64,000 nucleotides of DNA, taken from the NCBI GenBank assembly GCA_041737835.1, contig JBGSQY010000001.1. One strand, given 5' to 3'. Position 1 is the first letter of the stretch. Each line of letters opens with the position of its first letter. Position numbers and translations under genes: made by a program. The notes under the pieces were generated by a model. It saw only the letters and a program-made list of their open reading frames with translations. It made no database searches and was not told the DNA's origin. Positions 37,303-46,451 of the stretch are shown here, piece by piece. Origin of the DNA: Bythopirellula sp041737835. GTDB taxonomy: Bacteria > Planctomycetota > Planctomycetia > Pirellulales > Lacipirellulaceae.

Positions 37303-38763
37303 ATGCGCTTTCCTTTGATCTGGCGGATTCTTGCGCCCACCTTAGCGGTGAGTATGTTGCTGCTGGGCGTCGGTCTGGCGGCGGCCATTTATGCGTATCG
37401 CTGGAATGATCGTGTTTCGTTGTTGCTCGACAATCGCGTCACAGCGGTGCTCTCCACACAGGAGCTCGTGTTGGCGATTCGCGATACGCGCCATGCCTTA
37501 AGCCGTTACGATGTCACCAAGGATCGAGAGTACATCGCTCTGGCCAAGACGGCGATCATGGAAGCTAACGAGTTATTGCCGCGGGTATCGGCATTTTCCT
37601 CTGCGGAAGATGCTGACGATTTGATTCGCATGAGTAAAACAATCGCTCAGACTGAAGAAGGAATTGATCAACTCATCGCTTCCCAAGATGTTAATTCCGA
37701 CACCTTGCGTCGATCCATCAGTGTGGGTGAATTGGCCACAGCTCAGGAATTGTTGGATCGCCGCCAAGCAGCGGTTTCGGAAGAAAGCCGACAGAACCGT
37801 TTGAATGCCGACCGTATCGGGATGAGCCTGGCCATTCTGGGATTATGCGGCGCAGGGGCAGGCTTGCTCGCGGGCTTTGGCATGGCCCGTGGTATTTCTC
37901 GCTCGATTGAACAACTTGGCGGATCGGTCCATTCGATGGCCGAGACGATCTTTCAAAACGGCGAGGCGCCGCTTCCGCCACCAACGGGCATTCATGAGTT
38001 ACTCGCCACGATTGGTGATATCCGCCAGAAAACGGTGGGCATCATGGACGAGCTGGAGCAATCTCGTGAAAAGGCGACTCGCTCGGATCAACTTTCCGCC
38101 GTGGGGCAACTCGCTGCAGGGATTGCCCATGAACTTCGAAATCCACTAACAGCGGTCAAGTTGCTTGTCGATGACGCGGTCGAGCAAAACACACCTCTGC
38201 GTGGCGCGGAATTGCAGGTCCTGCAAGATGAAGTGGAGCACATGGAACAGATGACTCAAATGTTCCTTGACTTTGCCCGCCCCCCGAAACTTATCCGACA
38301 ATCGTTTGACTTGAAGCAAGTCGTCGAACAATGTTTGGAACTTGTGCGGCGGCGGTGCGAGATGCTGCACATCGCCATTGATTTTCAAGCCGAGCCAATT
38401 TCCGTGAGGGGCGACTTTCAGCAGCTGCGGCAAGTGGTTTTGAATTTGTTACTCAATGCCATCGATGCTCAACCTGAGGGTGGGAGAATAGAAGTCAAGT
38501 TGACGGAAGACTTTGATGCCGGGGCTTGTCATATCGAGATCGCCGACGAAGGCTCAGGGATTCCTGATGAGTATCTTGATCGGATCTTCGATCCGTTTGT
38601 CAGCACCAAAGAAACGGGAATGGGATTGGGGCTGGCAATTTCTCGGCGGATTGTCCGGTCGCATGGTGGCGAGATAACCACCGCGAAACAAGCCAGCCGC
38701 GGAACGATTTTTCGAATTGAATTACCATTGAGTGAAGTGCCTGAAGGAGCCGCGCGTGTCTGA
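37303..38763 (+). CDS. Sensor histidine kinase (NtrB-like)
   Basis: From the ATG at 37303 (MRFPLIWRIL) the kinase is 486 residues. Two membrane helices (about 8-30 and 168-192) flank a periplasmic domain of about 140 residues, which is mostly helical. The HisKA block LSAVGQLAAGIAHELRNPLT places the phosphorylated His at about residue 276. The ATPase shows LLNAIDAQPEGG, DEGSGIP and GMGLGLAISRRIV. It overlaps the regulator gene by eight bases, so both are co-expressed. The signal sensed is unknown. Confidence 0.92.
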   Translation: MRFPLIWRILAPTLAVSMLLLGVGLAAAIYAYRWNDRVSLLLDNRVTAVLSTQELVLAIRDTRHALSRYDVTKDREYIALAKTAIMEANELLPRVSAFSSAEDADDLIRMSKTIAQTEEGIDQLIASQDVNSDTLRRSISVGELATAQELLDRRQAAVSEESRQNRLNADRIGMSLAILGLCGAGAGLLAGFGMARGISRSIEQLGGSVHSMAETIFQNGEAPLPPPTGIHELLATIGDIRQKTVGIMDELEQSREKATRSDQLSAVGQLAAGIAHELRNPLTAVKLLVDDAVEQNTPLRGAELQVLQDEVEHMEQMTQMFLDFARPPKLIRQSFDLKQVVEQCLELVRRRCEMLHIAIDFQAEPISVRGDFQQLRQVVLNLLLNAIDAQPEGGRIEVKLTEDFDAGACHIEIADEGSGIPDEYLDRIFDPFVSTKETGMGLGLAISRRIVRSHGGEITTAKQASRGTIFRIELPLSEVPEGAARV

Positions 38764-40216
38764 ATCCACTTTGTTGGTCATCGACGATGAAGCCGGGGTG
38801 CGTTTCAGTTTGAAACGTACGTTAACAAGCCAGGATGTCAGCGTGGAAACTGCTGAAACCGGCCGTCTGGGACTCGAAGCACTCACCAAAAAGCTACCCG
38901 ACGTGGTGCTGCTCGATATTCGTCTTCCTGATATGTCAGGACTCGATGCATTAATAGCGATTCGCAAAATCGATCAGCGGCTCCCCGTGGTTATGATCAC
39001 GGCGCACGGCACAACTGACACGGCTATTGAAGCCACCAAACGCGGAGCATTTGATTATTTGCTTAAACCGTTCGATCTGCCGACGTTGCGGACCGTTGTG
39101 CAGCGAGCGCTCGAATCGAGCCGCCTAACTCGTCGGCCAGCCGTTGTGCCTAACGCCGACAATGCCGCGGTTGTGGGGGACCGGATTGTAGGTCGTAGCG
39201 CCGTGATGCAGGATGTGTTCAAAGCGATTGGCCGCGTGGCGGAATCTGACATCAACGTCCTGTTGTTGGGCGAAAGTGGCGTGGGTAAGGAGTTGGTGGC
39301 GCGGGCCATTTATCAACATAGTCGCCGCTCGGCGGAACCATTTCTCGCTATCAACTGTGCCGCCATTCCCGAAACGCTTTTGGAAAGCGAACTCTTTGGT
39401 AACGAAAAAGGCTCATTCACGGGGGCCGACCGCCAACGTATCGGCCGGTTCGAGCAAGCCTCGGGGGGCACAATCTTTCTGGATGAAATCGGCGACATGA
39501 GCCCCGCGATTCAGGCCAAGGTGTTGCGACTCTTGCAGGATCAACGCTTCGAGCGCGTGGGTGGCAGCGAAACCATCCAGGCAGATGTCCGCGTCATTGC
39601 CGCCACGAATCAAAATCTGCCCGAGCTCGTGGCGGCGGGTCGCTTTCGACAGGATTTGTTTTACCGGCTCAACACCAACACGATCTTAATCCCACCGCTG
39701 CGGTCACGGCTCGATGACCTGCCGTTGTTGGTCGAGCATTTTATCAAGGTTTATTGCCCCGTGGTGAGTAAGCAGGTCACCGTGGCCGCTCCGGAAACGT
39801 TGGAATTGCTCGCCAGCTATCCCTGGCCAGGAAATGTCCGCGAGTTGCAAGGGGTGATTAAAACGGCGCTGGTAAATTCCACCTCCGACGTGCTGACGCC
39901 CGATTGTTTGCCGGAATCGATCCTGCATCCGCTCGAAGGGGGAACTGTCGGTGGGGCAAATGATGATGCCGTCTTGGATTTGATGAGTTATGTGAAGCGC
40001 ATGATCACCAACGGCGATCACCATCTTTACCGCAAGGTTCAATTCGCCGTGGATCGGGCGGTGTTCCGCGAAGTGCTCGATGCCGTTGGCGGAAATCAAG
40101 TGGAAGCTGCCCGTATGCTGGGTATTTCACGCACGACACTGCGAGCGAAACTGCAGAACATGCATGACATATCGCGCGCCGAAATGGAATCAGTATCTGA
40201 ACAGCCTGACCAGTAA
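38756..40216 (+). CDS. Sigma-54-dependent response regulator (NtrC family)
   Basis: A 486-residue regulator. GAAGGAGC just before the GTG at 38756 decides that start. The receiver domain has LLVIDDEAG, phosphorylation site Asp54 in VVLLDIRLPDMSG, and KPFD. The AAA+ domain follows with Walker A GESGVGKE near residue 171, the sigma-54 contact loop GSFTGA (rather than GAFTGA) near 218 and FLDEIGDM. A Fis-type helix-turn-helix ends it (ARMLGISRTTLRAKLQNM). It activates sigma-54 promoters upon phosphorylation by the kinase encoded just upstream, with which it overlaps. The regulon is unknown; csrA lies 170 bases downstream. Confidence 0.94.
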   Translation: MSESTLLVIDDEAGVRFSLKRTLTSQDVSVETAETGRLGLEALTKKLPDVVLLDIRLPDMSGLDALIAIRKIDQRLPVVMITAHGTTDTAIEATKRGAFDYLLKPFDLPTLRTVVQRALESSRLTRRPAVVPNADNAAVVGDRIVGRSAVMQDVFKAIGRVAESDINVLLLGESGVGKELVARAIYQHSRRSAEPFLAINCAAIPETLLESELFGNEKGSFTGADRQRIGRFEQASGGTIFLDEIGDMSPAIQAKVLRLLQDQRFERVGGSETIQADVRVIAATNQNLPELVAAGRFRQDLFYRLNTNTILIPPLRSRLDDLPLLVEHFIKVYCPVVSKQVTVAAPETLELLASYPWPGNVRELQGVIKTALVNSTSDVLTPDCLPESILHPLEGGTVGGANDDAVLDLMSYVKRMITNGDHHLYRKVQFAVDRAVFREVLDAVGGNQVEAARMLGISRTTLRAKLQNMHDISRAEMESVSEQPDQ

Positions 40217-40388
40217 CTGAACATGTCTGACAGGGGTAGAAAGTCTAACCCTCCCAAACTGTGTGTTTTCTCGGAAGAAACTAAGCGCCGACAAAATTCT
40301 CTCCTTCGGAACGCCACTTGCAAGCACTTTTCATGGCATGCTTGAGTGTTAGGCTGCTCTTTGACGAGAGTGCCGTTTGGGGAGTTTT

Positions 40389-40610
40389 ATGATTGTCTTT
40401 CGACGGAAAAAGCGCGATCAGATCGTGATCGGCGGCGACATAATCATCACCGTGATGCATATTCGTGGTTCACGAGTCAGCTTGGGCATCCAAGCCCCTC
40501 CTGGCGTCAAGATTTTGCGCAATGAGCTCGCACCCCACGAAACAAACGTTTCGCTGCCACTCGCTGAAGGCATTGAAGCCATCTCGTCGCCAATGCCCGC
40601 CGTGAATTAA
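40389..40610 (+). CDS. csrA: Carbon storage regulator CsrA
   Basis: A 73-residue RNA-binding protein that controls translation by binding GGA motifs in leader RNAs; in many bacteria it governs motility and carbon storage. The family pattern is seen as MIVFRRKKRDQIVIGGDIII, VMHIRGSRVSLGIQAP and the conserved ILRNEL end of the binding site. GGGGAG lies five bases before the ATG at 40389; an upstream ATG at 40377 is rejected. Its stop overlaps by four bases with the stop of the convergent barrel gene. Likely targets include flagellar genes, in agreement with motAB in the window. Confidence 0.95.
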   Translation: MIVFRRKKRDQIVIGGDIIITVMHIRGSRVSLGIQAPPGVKILRNELAPHETNVSLPLAEGIEAISSPMPAVN

Positions 40611-41848
40611 CGGCGGTATTCCAAGCCGAATTGCCAGCCGTGATAGAGCACGTCGCGGCTTTGGAAATCTTGGCTAAAGAACGTGTCGGCGGCTTGTCCG
40701 ACGCCGTCTAGGAACATCACCTGATAGCCACCCTTGAGTGCTAGGCAGGGTGTTAGCTTAGCAGACGCCCACAAGCTGGCTTCGCCAAGGAACGCGATTT
40801 CCGTGAATGTTCGTTCGGTTCTGGTGCTCGTGACCGTGGTCGTTTCTGAAAATTCGTTGTCGGGCGCAGTCGCCAGATCGTCTCCCGTGATGACGGTTGT
40901 GACGTTGAATTCCGTGTCGCGTCTTTTGATTTCATTGTGGTAAACGCCAGCATTGGCGAAGCCGCTCACGCTGAGCCAATTGCTTACCTGCCAGCCGTCG
41001 CGTAGTCCGCCCAATTGAAAGCCAATCAAATGATTGTCGAGCACGGTCGTCGTGCCGGTATCAACAAAGGCTGCAGGAGCTGCGGGGGGATCGGCGGGGA
41101 CAGGAATTACTTTGTCGACGATCGTAAAATCATCGAGCTGCTCGTCGACCTGCAAGTAACGAACGCCGGAGAAAAACTTCCATGCGTTCGGCACGCGGGG
41201 GAGGAAATTGAATTCGACCGAATTCCAGCGGCTCATCAAATCGATGCTACGGGTTGAGTCGGCCACAGGAGAGTCGGGAAACACGAGCCCCGCGTCCCAT
41301 TCGTTGATGCCTTCATAGCCAACTTGCATGCCCCAACCGTGGCAATTGTAGGCCGTGGCGAAAAGCCGTGCGCCCGGCGCGTAATCGTATTGATCGATCA
41401 CCGACGGCACGCCACCAACATCGTTGATGATGGGTCCCAGATCGGCATCCTCGCGGAACATGATCAGGCCGGACGCTTCAATGCCCCAACGGGGACCGAC
41501 ACACCAATTGTCGCAAGCACCAGGTCCTTCAAACCAAGGGAAGGTCTTGGCCGTGCAACTGCAACGATCGCATGGACCGCAGTTGCAAGATCCTCCACAG
41601 CCCTGGCAGCCACCCGTGACCACACCAGTGCCGTTTTGCACGGCCTGGTATTGCTCCCAAAGAACGGAGTTGGCAGTCGTATTCTCCGCCGCATCGACGA
41701 CTGGCTCGGGCACGTATTTGCCTTGGCTCCCTTTTTCGTACGGAGCAAAGGGATCGGGCTGCGGCAACAGAGTCTGGGCATAGCCGGTTGTCGCGCCGCT
41801 CAGAGCGCACAACAAGAAAACCAGCAGCGGGTAACGCAGGTGGATCAC
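40607..41848 (-). CDS. Cys-rich outer-membrane beta-barrel protein
   Basis: A protein of about 413 residues. The GTG at 41848 gives a normal signal peptide (IHLRYPLLVFLLCALSGATT, cut near GYAQ). A longer frame from a GTG at 41908 would add 20 polar residues and is less likely. After a Pro-rich segment, a tight cluster of seven Cys (CQGC-GGSC-NC-GPC-DRC-SC) spans 18 residues around position 81-98. The rest is rich in alternating strands (GWGMQVGYEGINEWDAGL, GWQFGLEYRR at the end), as in planctomycete outer-membrane barrels. It may be a wall- or outer-membrane-linked porin; the family is not sure. Confidence 0.7.
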   Translation of the reverse strand: MIHLRYPLLVFLLCALSGATTGYAQTLLPQPDPFAPYEKGSQGKYVPEPVVDAAENTTANSVLWEQYQAVQNGTGVVTGGCQGCGGSCNCGPCDRCSCTAKTFPWFEGPGACDNWCVGPRWGIEASGLIMFREDADLGPIINDVGGVPSVIDQYDYAPGARLFATAYNCHGWGMQVGYEGINEWDAGLVFPDSPVADSTRSIDLMSRWNSVEFNFLPRVPNAWKFFSGVRYLQVDEQLDDFTIVDKVIPVPADPPAAPAAFVDTGTTTVLDNHLIGFQLGGLRDGWQVSNWLSVSGFANAGVYHNEIKRRDTEFNVTTVITGDDLATAPDNEFSETTTVTSTRTERTFTEIAFLGEASLWASAKLTPCLALKGGYQVMFLDGVGQAADTFFSQDFQSRDVLYHGWQFGLEYRR

Positions 41849-42018
41849 GGCGAAGCGGGGTGAAAGACACGTGGCGGTCGGCACACATGCGACTGGGTCA
41901 GAGCGCACGCAGACCGAATGGAGTCAACGTATCCGTAGAATCGGCTCCCGCTCTGGCGGGGCCCGACCAAACTTTCCACGACGCGCAGTGCTTACGCGGT
42001 TTACCTAAAATGTGCTAG

Positions 42019-42786
42019 CTAGAGGATACAACGTCGCTGGGACAGCATAGCCGTGAAGAGTCCCAGCAGGACCAGGGTATGGGGCTCGGGAACAGCGATT
42101 GGAGAGAACACAATATCATCAAGGTAACCGCCGACTGTTGCGGTACCGGCTACCGAAATAATACTCGGTATCGAATTGTCAAAAAGAAACTGAGAAGGAC
42201 CAAGAATATTTTGAGTCGTGGCACGAATACGAAGCTCAACGTCCTGGCCAGCGAACTGCGCGATATTGCCTGCTATGATACCAATTCCATTGTCTAAATC
42301 TTCGATTTGTGTCATCAAGATCTGTTGTTCGTTGATCGTAATTCTCAAGGCCTGCACGGCCGAAATCATCTTAGTTTCTGATTGCATTCCGACCGTTTCA
42401 CGACTAGACCAATCTCCTACCAGTATTCGAAGTGATTTGGCGTCCAGGGGTATGGTTCCGTTCTGCAGTACATATCCTGCTCCGCCAACGATTCCAAAAC
42501 TGCTGGCGTTCAACGAAACGGAATAGTCACCAGATAACACCAAGTTATCTGGATTCGAAGGCCAATGGGGACCGGTTAGTATTCCGCAGCCAGGGTCGAA
42601 GCAAATCGAATTCGCCGGCGGTAATGTGCTGCGCCAGCCAGGAATCGCGTTCGGACTATCTTGCCCGGAGAAGCCTTGTTCAAAATCGAGATTCAGGAAC
42701 GGTGCGCCCGGACATTGTTCGCTCACAAAAGGCGCTAAGGTCAGGGCGGCGAACAAAATGGCAGGAAGGCAGGGAGATCGTTTCAT
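42019..42786 (-). CDS. PEP-CTERM sorting-signal protein
   Basis: A 255-residue exported protein with a signal peptide (LPAILFAALTLAPFVSE) and a C-terminal sorting tail: VPEPHTLVLLGLFTAMLSQRR, in which PEP, a hydrophobic stretch and Arg-Arg stand in the usual order. Such proteins are cut and anchored or released by exosortase, often with exopolysaccharide. The body (NLDFEQGFSGQDSPNAIPGW onward) looks like a beta-sandwich that starts with an N-terminal FEdomain. No exosortase gene is in the window. A GAGAAAG ribosome site precedes the ATG. Confidence 0.85.
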   Translation of the reverse strand: MKRSPCLPAILFAALTLAPFVSEQCPGAPFLNLDFEQGFSGQDSPNAIPGWRSTLPPANSICFDPGCGILTGPHWPSNPDNLVLSGDYSVSLNASSFGIVGGAGYVLQNGTIPLDAKSLRILVGDWSSRETVGMQSETKMISAVQALRITINEQQILMTQIEDLDNGIGIIAGNIAQFAGQDVELRIRATTQNILGPSQFLFDNSIPSIISVAGTATVGGYLDDIVFSPIAVPEPHTLVLLGLFTAMLSQRRCIL

Positions 42787-42903
42787 AATGCTTTCTCAAC
42801 TGCGGCGTATTTGTATTATAAGCAGATTTCCGTTGGTCCCTCCAAGAGGCCGAGGATTGCGGGAAACGTCACGTAAGATAAACCAAAATTCTGGCCGGCG
42901 CAC

Positions 42904-43722
42904 TTATGGCGCTGCCGCCTCGGCCTTTTGACGTGCGGATGCCACCTTGAGATTGAGCATTTCCACTCCGAGCGAGAACGCCATGGGGGCATAGATATAG
43001 CCGCGCGGAATATGCGTGCTCAGGCCTTCAGCGATAAGCACCACGCCGATCAGAATGAGAAACGCCAGTGCCAGCATTTTCACGCTCGGGTGCGTATTCA
43101 CGAAACGCGATACCGGGCCACTAAACGCGATCATCACAGCAATCGCGATCAAGACCGCAGTAATCATAATGGTCATCGGAACCCAATAGTGCGTGTAATC
43201 TTCGGGACGAACCATTCCCACGGCGGTTAGCACGGAGTCGATGGAGAAAACAAGGTCGATCAAGAGAATCTGCACCAACACCGCGGCAAAACTCGCCGGT
43301 GCTTTTGCTTTTGATCCGACGGGGTGGGGTTCCAATTCATGGCCTATTTCCCAGGTCGACTTGGCCAACAAGAAGGCTCCTCCCAAAATCAGAACCAAGC
43401 TCTTGATGGTGATCCGCGTGGTCGTGGGCTGCTCTACAGCCGTCTCACCGACAGCCGCGACCTGTTCGTCACCCCAATAGAAGGGTAGTTCAAACAGCGT
43501 CGTTTTGTCGAGCGTGATAATCCAGGAAATGGCAAACAGGAGTACGATCCGCCCCGCCGCGGCGAGGAGCAACCCAATCAAACGGGCTTTGGGCTGCTGC
43601 TCAGCGGGAAGTTTCCCCGCTAGGATCGCCAAGAACACGACGTTGTCGATTCCCAGCACGATTTCCAAAACCGCAAGTGTGGCCAGCGAGAGCATCGAAG
43701 GGACGGTAAACAATTCTTCCAT
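42904..43722 (-). CDS. TerC-family membrane protein
   Basis: A 272-residue integral membrane protein with about eight helices. The family signature Asp-Asn is seen in LEIVLGIDNVVFLAILAGKL, and the second conserved block is LIDLVFSIDSVLTAVGM. TerC-type proteins are linked to metal efflux (Mn) and to tellurium resistance. CGAGGG five bases before the ATG gives the start. It is 28 bases upstream of the stop of hisC on the same strand, but functionally unrelated by family. Confidence 0.88.
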   Translation of the reverse strand: MEELFTVPSMLSLATLAVLEIVLGIDNVVFLAILAGKLPAEQQPKARLIGLLLAAAGRIVLLFAISWIITLDKTTLFELPFYWGDEQVAAVGETAVEQPTTTRITIKSLVLILGGAFLLAKSTWEIGHELEPHPVGSKAKAPASFAAVLVQILLIDLVFSIDSVLTAVGMVRPEDYTHYWVPMTIMITAVLIAIAVMIAFSGPVSRFVNTHPSVKMLALAFLILIGVVLIAEGLSTHIPRGYIYAPMAFSLGVEMLNLKVASARQKAEAAAP

Positions 43723-43749
43723 GAGAGTACCCTCGTGTTAGTCAATCGA

Positions 43750-44820
43750 TTAAGAATTCACCAAAGGCTGTAAGATCGTCAAAAAAGCATCGATCTGCTC
43801 ATCATTGCCCACCGTGATGCGTAGTCCATCACCCCAGTCGGGATAGTTCATGTAGCGGACCAACACGCCGGCTGTTTTGAGATCTTCATAAAGCTGTCGG
43901 CTTGGCTTGGATTCGTGTTCGCACCACACGAAGTTCGCCTGCGAGTCAACGCACTTGAATCCCAATCGCTGTAGCGAATCGGTGAGGCGCGCGCGCGTGG
44001 CCAAAATCAAAGCTCGAGTTTCAGTGAACCAGGCTTGATCTTCCATCGCTGCGGTCGCCCCGGCGATCGACAAGGCATCGCAGTTGTAAGAATCTTTGAC
44101 CTTGATGAGTTCACGAATGATTTGTGGTTGGGCGACGAGATAACCGAACCGCAAGCCGGCGAGCGAGTAAGATTTGCTCAAGGTTCGCGAGACCATGATC
44201 TTTTCGTTCTTGGCCACGAGCGCCATGCAGTTCGTGTCGGCGAAATCGACGTAAGCCTCATCGACCAGCAAAGGGCAGGGGAGGGCGTCGGCAAGTTTTG
44301 CCACGTCGTTGGGCGATACCATCGTTCCCGAGGGACTGTTGGGATTGGCCAGAAAGGCAAGCTTCAAACCCTCGGTGGGAGCTGAGAAGTCTGCGCCGAG
44401 TGACCAATCATTTTGGAAATTGACGACGTCGACCTTGGCACCTTGAATCTCAGCGAGCGACTTGTAAAGCACATAGCTAGGATTCGGATAGCGCAGGACG
44501 TCGCCTGAATCAACAAGGGCCCGGGTGACAATCGTGAGAATATCGTCGCTGCCGTTGCCGCACAGAATCCAATCGGGCGTGATCTCGGGCAGATCGCGTT
44601 TCAAGAGGTCGCACATCTGCAACCGAAAGGCGGTCGCCATCGGATCGGGATAACGCTGCAAACCCGCCTGGCAGACCCGTCCAATCGCCGCCTTCACCTT
44701 GGGAGAACACATATAAGGGTTCTCGTTGGTGTTGAGCTTGATGAACTTGCTCACCCCTTGTGGTTGCTCACCAGGGACATAGCCCTCCATCGCAACAATA
44801 TTCGGTCGAAAATAATTCAT
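43750..44820 (-). CDS. hisC: Histidinol-phosphate aminotransferase
   Basis: A 356-residue PLP enzyme of histidine synthesis that transfers an amino group from glutamate to imidazole acetol phosphate. Typical blocks are KLNTNENPYMCSPKV, ILCGNGSDDILTIV, NPNSPSGTMV, VDEAYVDFA and RTLSKSYSLAGLRFGYL, in which the Lys of TLSKSY binds PLP. The ATG at 44820 (MNYFRPNIVAMEGY) is chosen over an upstream ATG at 44853, which would start inside a repeat element. hisD lies upstream on the same strand, so the two form a histidine cluster, separated by a repeat. Confidence 0.94.
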   Translation of the reverse strand: MNYFRPNIVAMEGYVPGEQPQGVSKFIKLNTNENPYMCSPKVKAAIGRVCQAGLQRYPDPMATAFRLQMCDLLKRDLPEITPDWILCGNGSDDILTIVTRALVDSGDVLRYPNPSYVLYKSLAEIQGAKVDVVNFQNDWSLGADFSAPTEGLKLAFLANPNSPSGTMVSPNDVAKLADALPCPLLVDEAYVDFADTNCMALVAKNEKIMVSRTLSKSYSLAGLRFGYLVAQPQIIRELIKVKDSYNCDALSIAGATAAMEDQAWFTETRALILATRARLTDSLQRLGFKCVDSQANFVWCEHESKPSRQLYEDLKTAGVLVRYMNYPDWGDGLRITVGNDEQIDAFLTILQPLVNS

Positions 44821-44830
44821 TGATTTCTTT

Positions 44831-44954
44831 GAACACAGATGAACACGGATCAAAATGATTCACGCGGATAATTAATTTGATTTCACTCTTAATTTAAATC
44901 ACTAACGAACATCTAATCTGCGATCATCCGTACAATCTGCGTTTATCCGCGTTC
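44831..44954. repeat. Inverted-repeat element between hisD and hisC
   Basis: Left arm 44831-44851 (GAACACAGATGAACACGGAT...) and right arm 44934-44954 (AATCTGCGTTTATCCGCGTT...) are inverted copies with about five mismatches over 21 bases. The right arm ends on the last base of the hisD stop codon. The interior is AT-rich. It resembles the dispersed repeats at 9-10 kb. Confidence 0.6.
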
Positions 44955-46324
44955 TATTCTTGCTCTTGTTCTTTTGGTAATCGCACGAGGACACTCTTGG
45001 CATGACCGGTGAGGCCTTCCTTCTCGGCCATCCGCAACACATCGGCCGCGATGGCTTCCATGCCGGCTTGATCGAATTGGATCACGCTGTTCGACCGCAA
45101 GAAACTATTCGCACTCAACCCGCTGGCAAAACGCGCCGTGGCACCGGTGGGCAAGACGTGCGATGCACCGGCGGCGTAGTCGCCGAGTGCGACGGGAGTA
45201 TAAGGACCAATAAAGATCGCTCCTGCGTGCCGGATTTCACTTGCCAGATCGTTGGCATCTTCGCAGGCGATATGCAAATGTTCGGTGGCCAATTTGTTGG
45301 CAAGCTCTACGGCTTCTGCTCGATCTGCAACCAGCACCAGGGCTCCAAATTCGTTGAGCGATTGCCGAGCGAGCTCGCCACGTTCGAGCACGGCCAGTTG
45401 CTTGGTGAGTTCCGCGGCCACGCCGTCGATCAAATCCGCGCTCCAGGAAAGTAAAATTCCTGAACCTGGCGCATGCTCGGCTTGGGCAATCAAATCGGCC
45501 GCAATGAACTCCGCAGGAATCGTATCGTCGGCGATGACGACCACTTCACTGGGGCCGGCAATCGAATCGATATCGACGCTGCCAAACACAAACTTCTTAG
45601 CAAGCGCCACAAACAGATTGCCTGGGCCGACGATCTTGTCGACCTTCTTGATCCCATCCACTCCATAGGCCAGCGCGGCGACGGCTTGTGCGCCACCCAC
45701 GCGATAGACTTCGGTGATCCCGAGTTCATGACACGTGGCGAGCAAATCTTGGTTGTAAGCGCCAAAATCTGTTGGTGGTGCAACGATGGCGAGTTCTTTC
45801 ACACCGGCCGCTTGTGCAGGGACGGCCGTCATCAAGACCGTTGAGGGATACGCGGCTGCACCACCTGGTACGCAGATCCCCACGCGATCCAATGGCACGT
45901 AACGCTGCCGCAGATTGCCACCTGCTTCGAGTTCCGTCCAAGCATCGTGATGGAGAATGGCTTGCTGGAATTTCAGAATGTTGTGGCGAATCCTGCGAAT
46001 CGTTTCTAGAAAAGTCGGATCGGCCGCCTCATGGGCCAAAGCCAATTCTTCTGCTGAAACTCGCAGCGTGTCGGCCGTGAGCTCTTTGCCATCGAGCTTG
46101 CGGGTGTACTCCAGCACGGCCTCAAGTCCCTCCGTACGAACTTCGCGGCAAATTCTTTCGACTGTTTGCTGCGGCGAGAGCGGCTCGCCGAAAACTTCGA
46201 GCGTTTTTTGCCGGCCAGCTTCGCTCACCACGTCGCCGTCGGCGGAGAGCTTTTTGCGCAGGGCCGTCAATTCCTCGGCGGCGCCGGCTTGGCTGGTGTC
46301 GATGCGGCGGATCGCGAGTTCCAT
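44954..46324 (-). CDS. hisD: Histidinol dehydrogenase
   Basis: A 456-residue zinc enzyme performing the last two steps of histidine synthesis, oxidation of histidinol to histidine with two NAD. Family blocks are YVPLDRVGICVPGGAAAYPS, VDKIVGPGNLFVALAKKFVF, IDSIAGPSEVVVIADDT and ADLIAQAEHAPGSG. The zinc ligands Gln and His fall in the last of these (QAEH). The ATG at 46324 (MELAIRRIDTSQAG) is preferred to an ATG 22 codons upstream, which adds unrelated residues. It precedes hisC with the 124-base repeat in between. Confidence 0.95.
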   Translation of the reverse strand: MELAIRRIDTSQAGAAEELTALRKKLSADGDVVSEAGRQKTLEVFGEPLSPQQTVERICREVRTEGLEAVLEYTRKLDGKELTADTLRVSAEELALAHEAADPTFLETIRRIRHNILKFQQAILHHDAWTELEAGGNLRQRYVPLDRVGICVPGGAAAYPSTVLMTAVPAQAAGVKELAIVAPPTDFGAYNQDLLATCHELGITEVYRVGGAQAVAALAYGVDGIKKVDKIVGPGNLFVALAKKFVFGSVDIDSIAGPSEVVVIADDTIPAEFIAADLIAQAEHAPGSGILLSWSADLIDGVAAELTKQLAVLERGELARQSLNEFGALVLVADRAEAVELANKLATEHLHIACEDANDLASEIRHAGAIFIGPYTPVALGDYAAGASHVLPTGATARFASGLSANSFLRSNSVIQFDQAGMEAIAADVLRMAEKEGLTGHAKSVLVRLPKEQEQE

Positions 46325-46451
46325 GGTGGTTCGTCGGTGAAAGTTGTGTTTGCCCGTCACGAGCTGGGTTTGCCCGCCGGAGAAGGACACGAGATAATCA
46401 CCGGCGGCTCATTATTTTTGAAAAAGCTATTGTTTCTTGCGGAGCGAAAAA

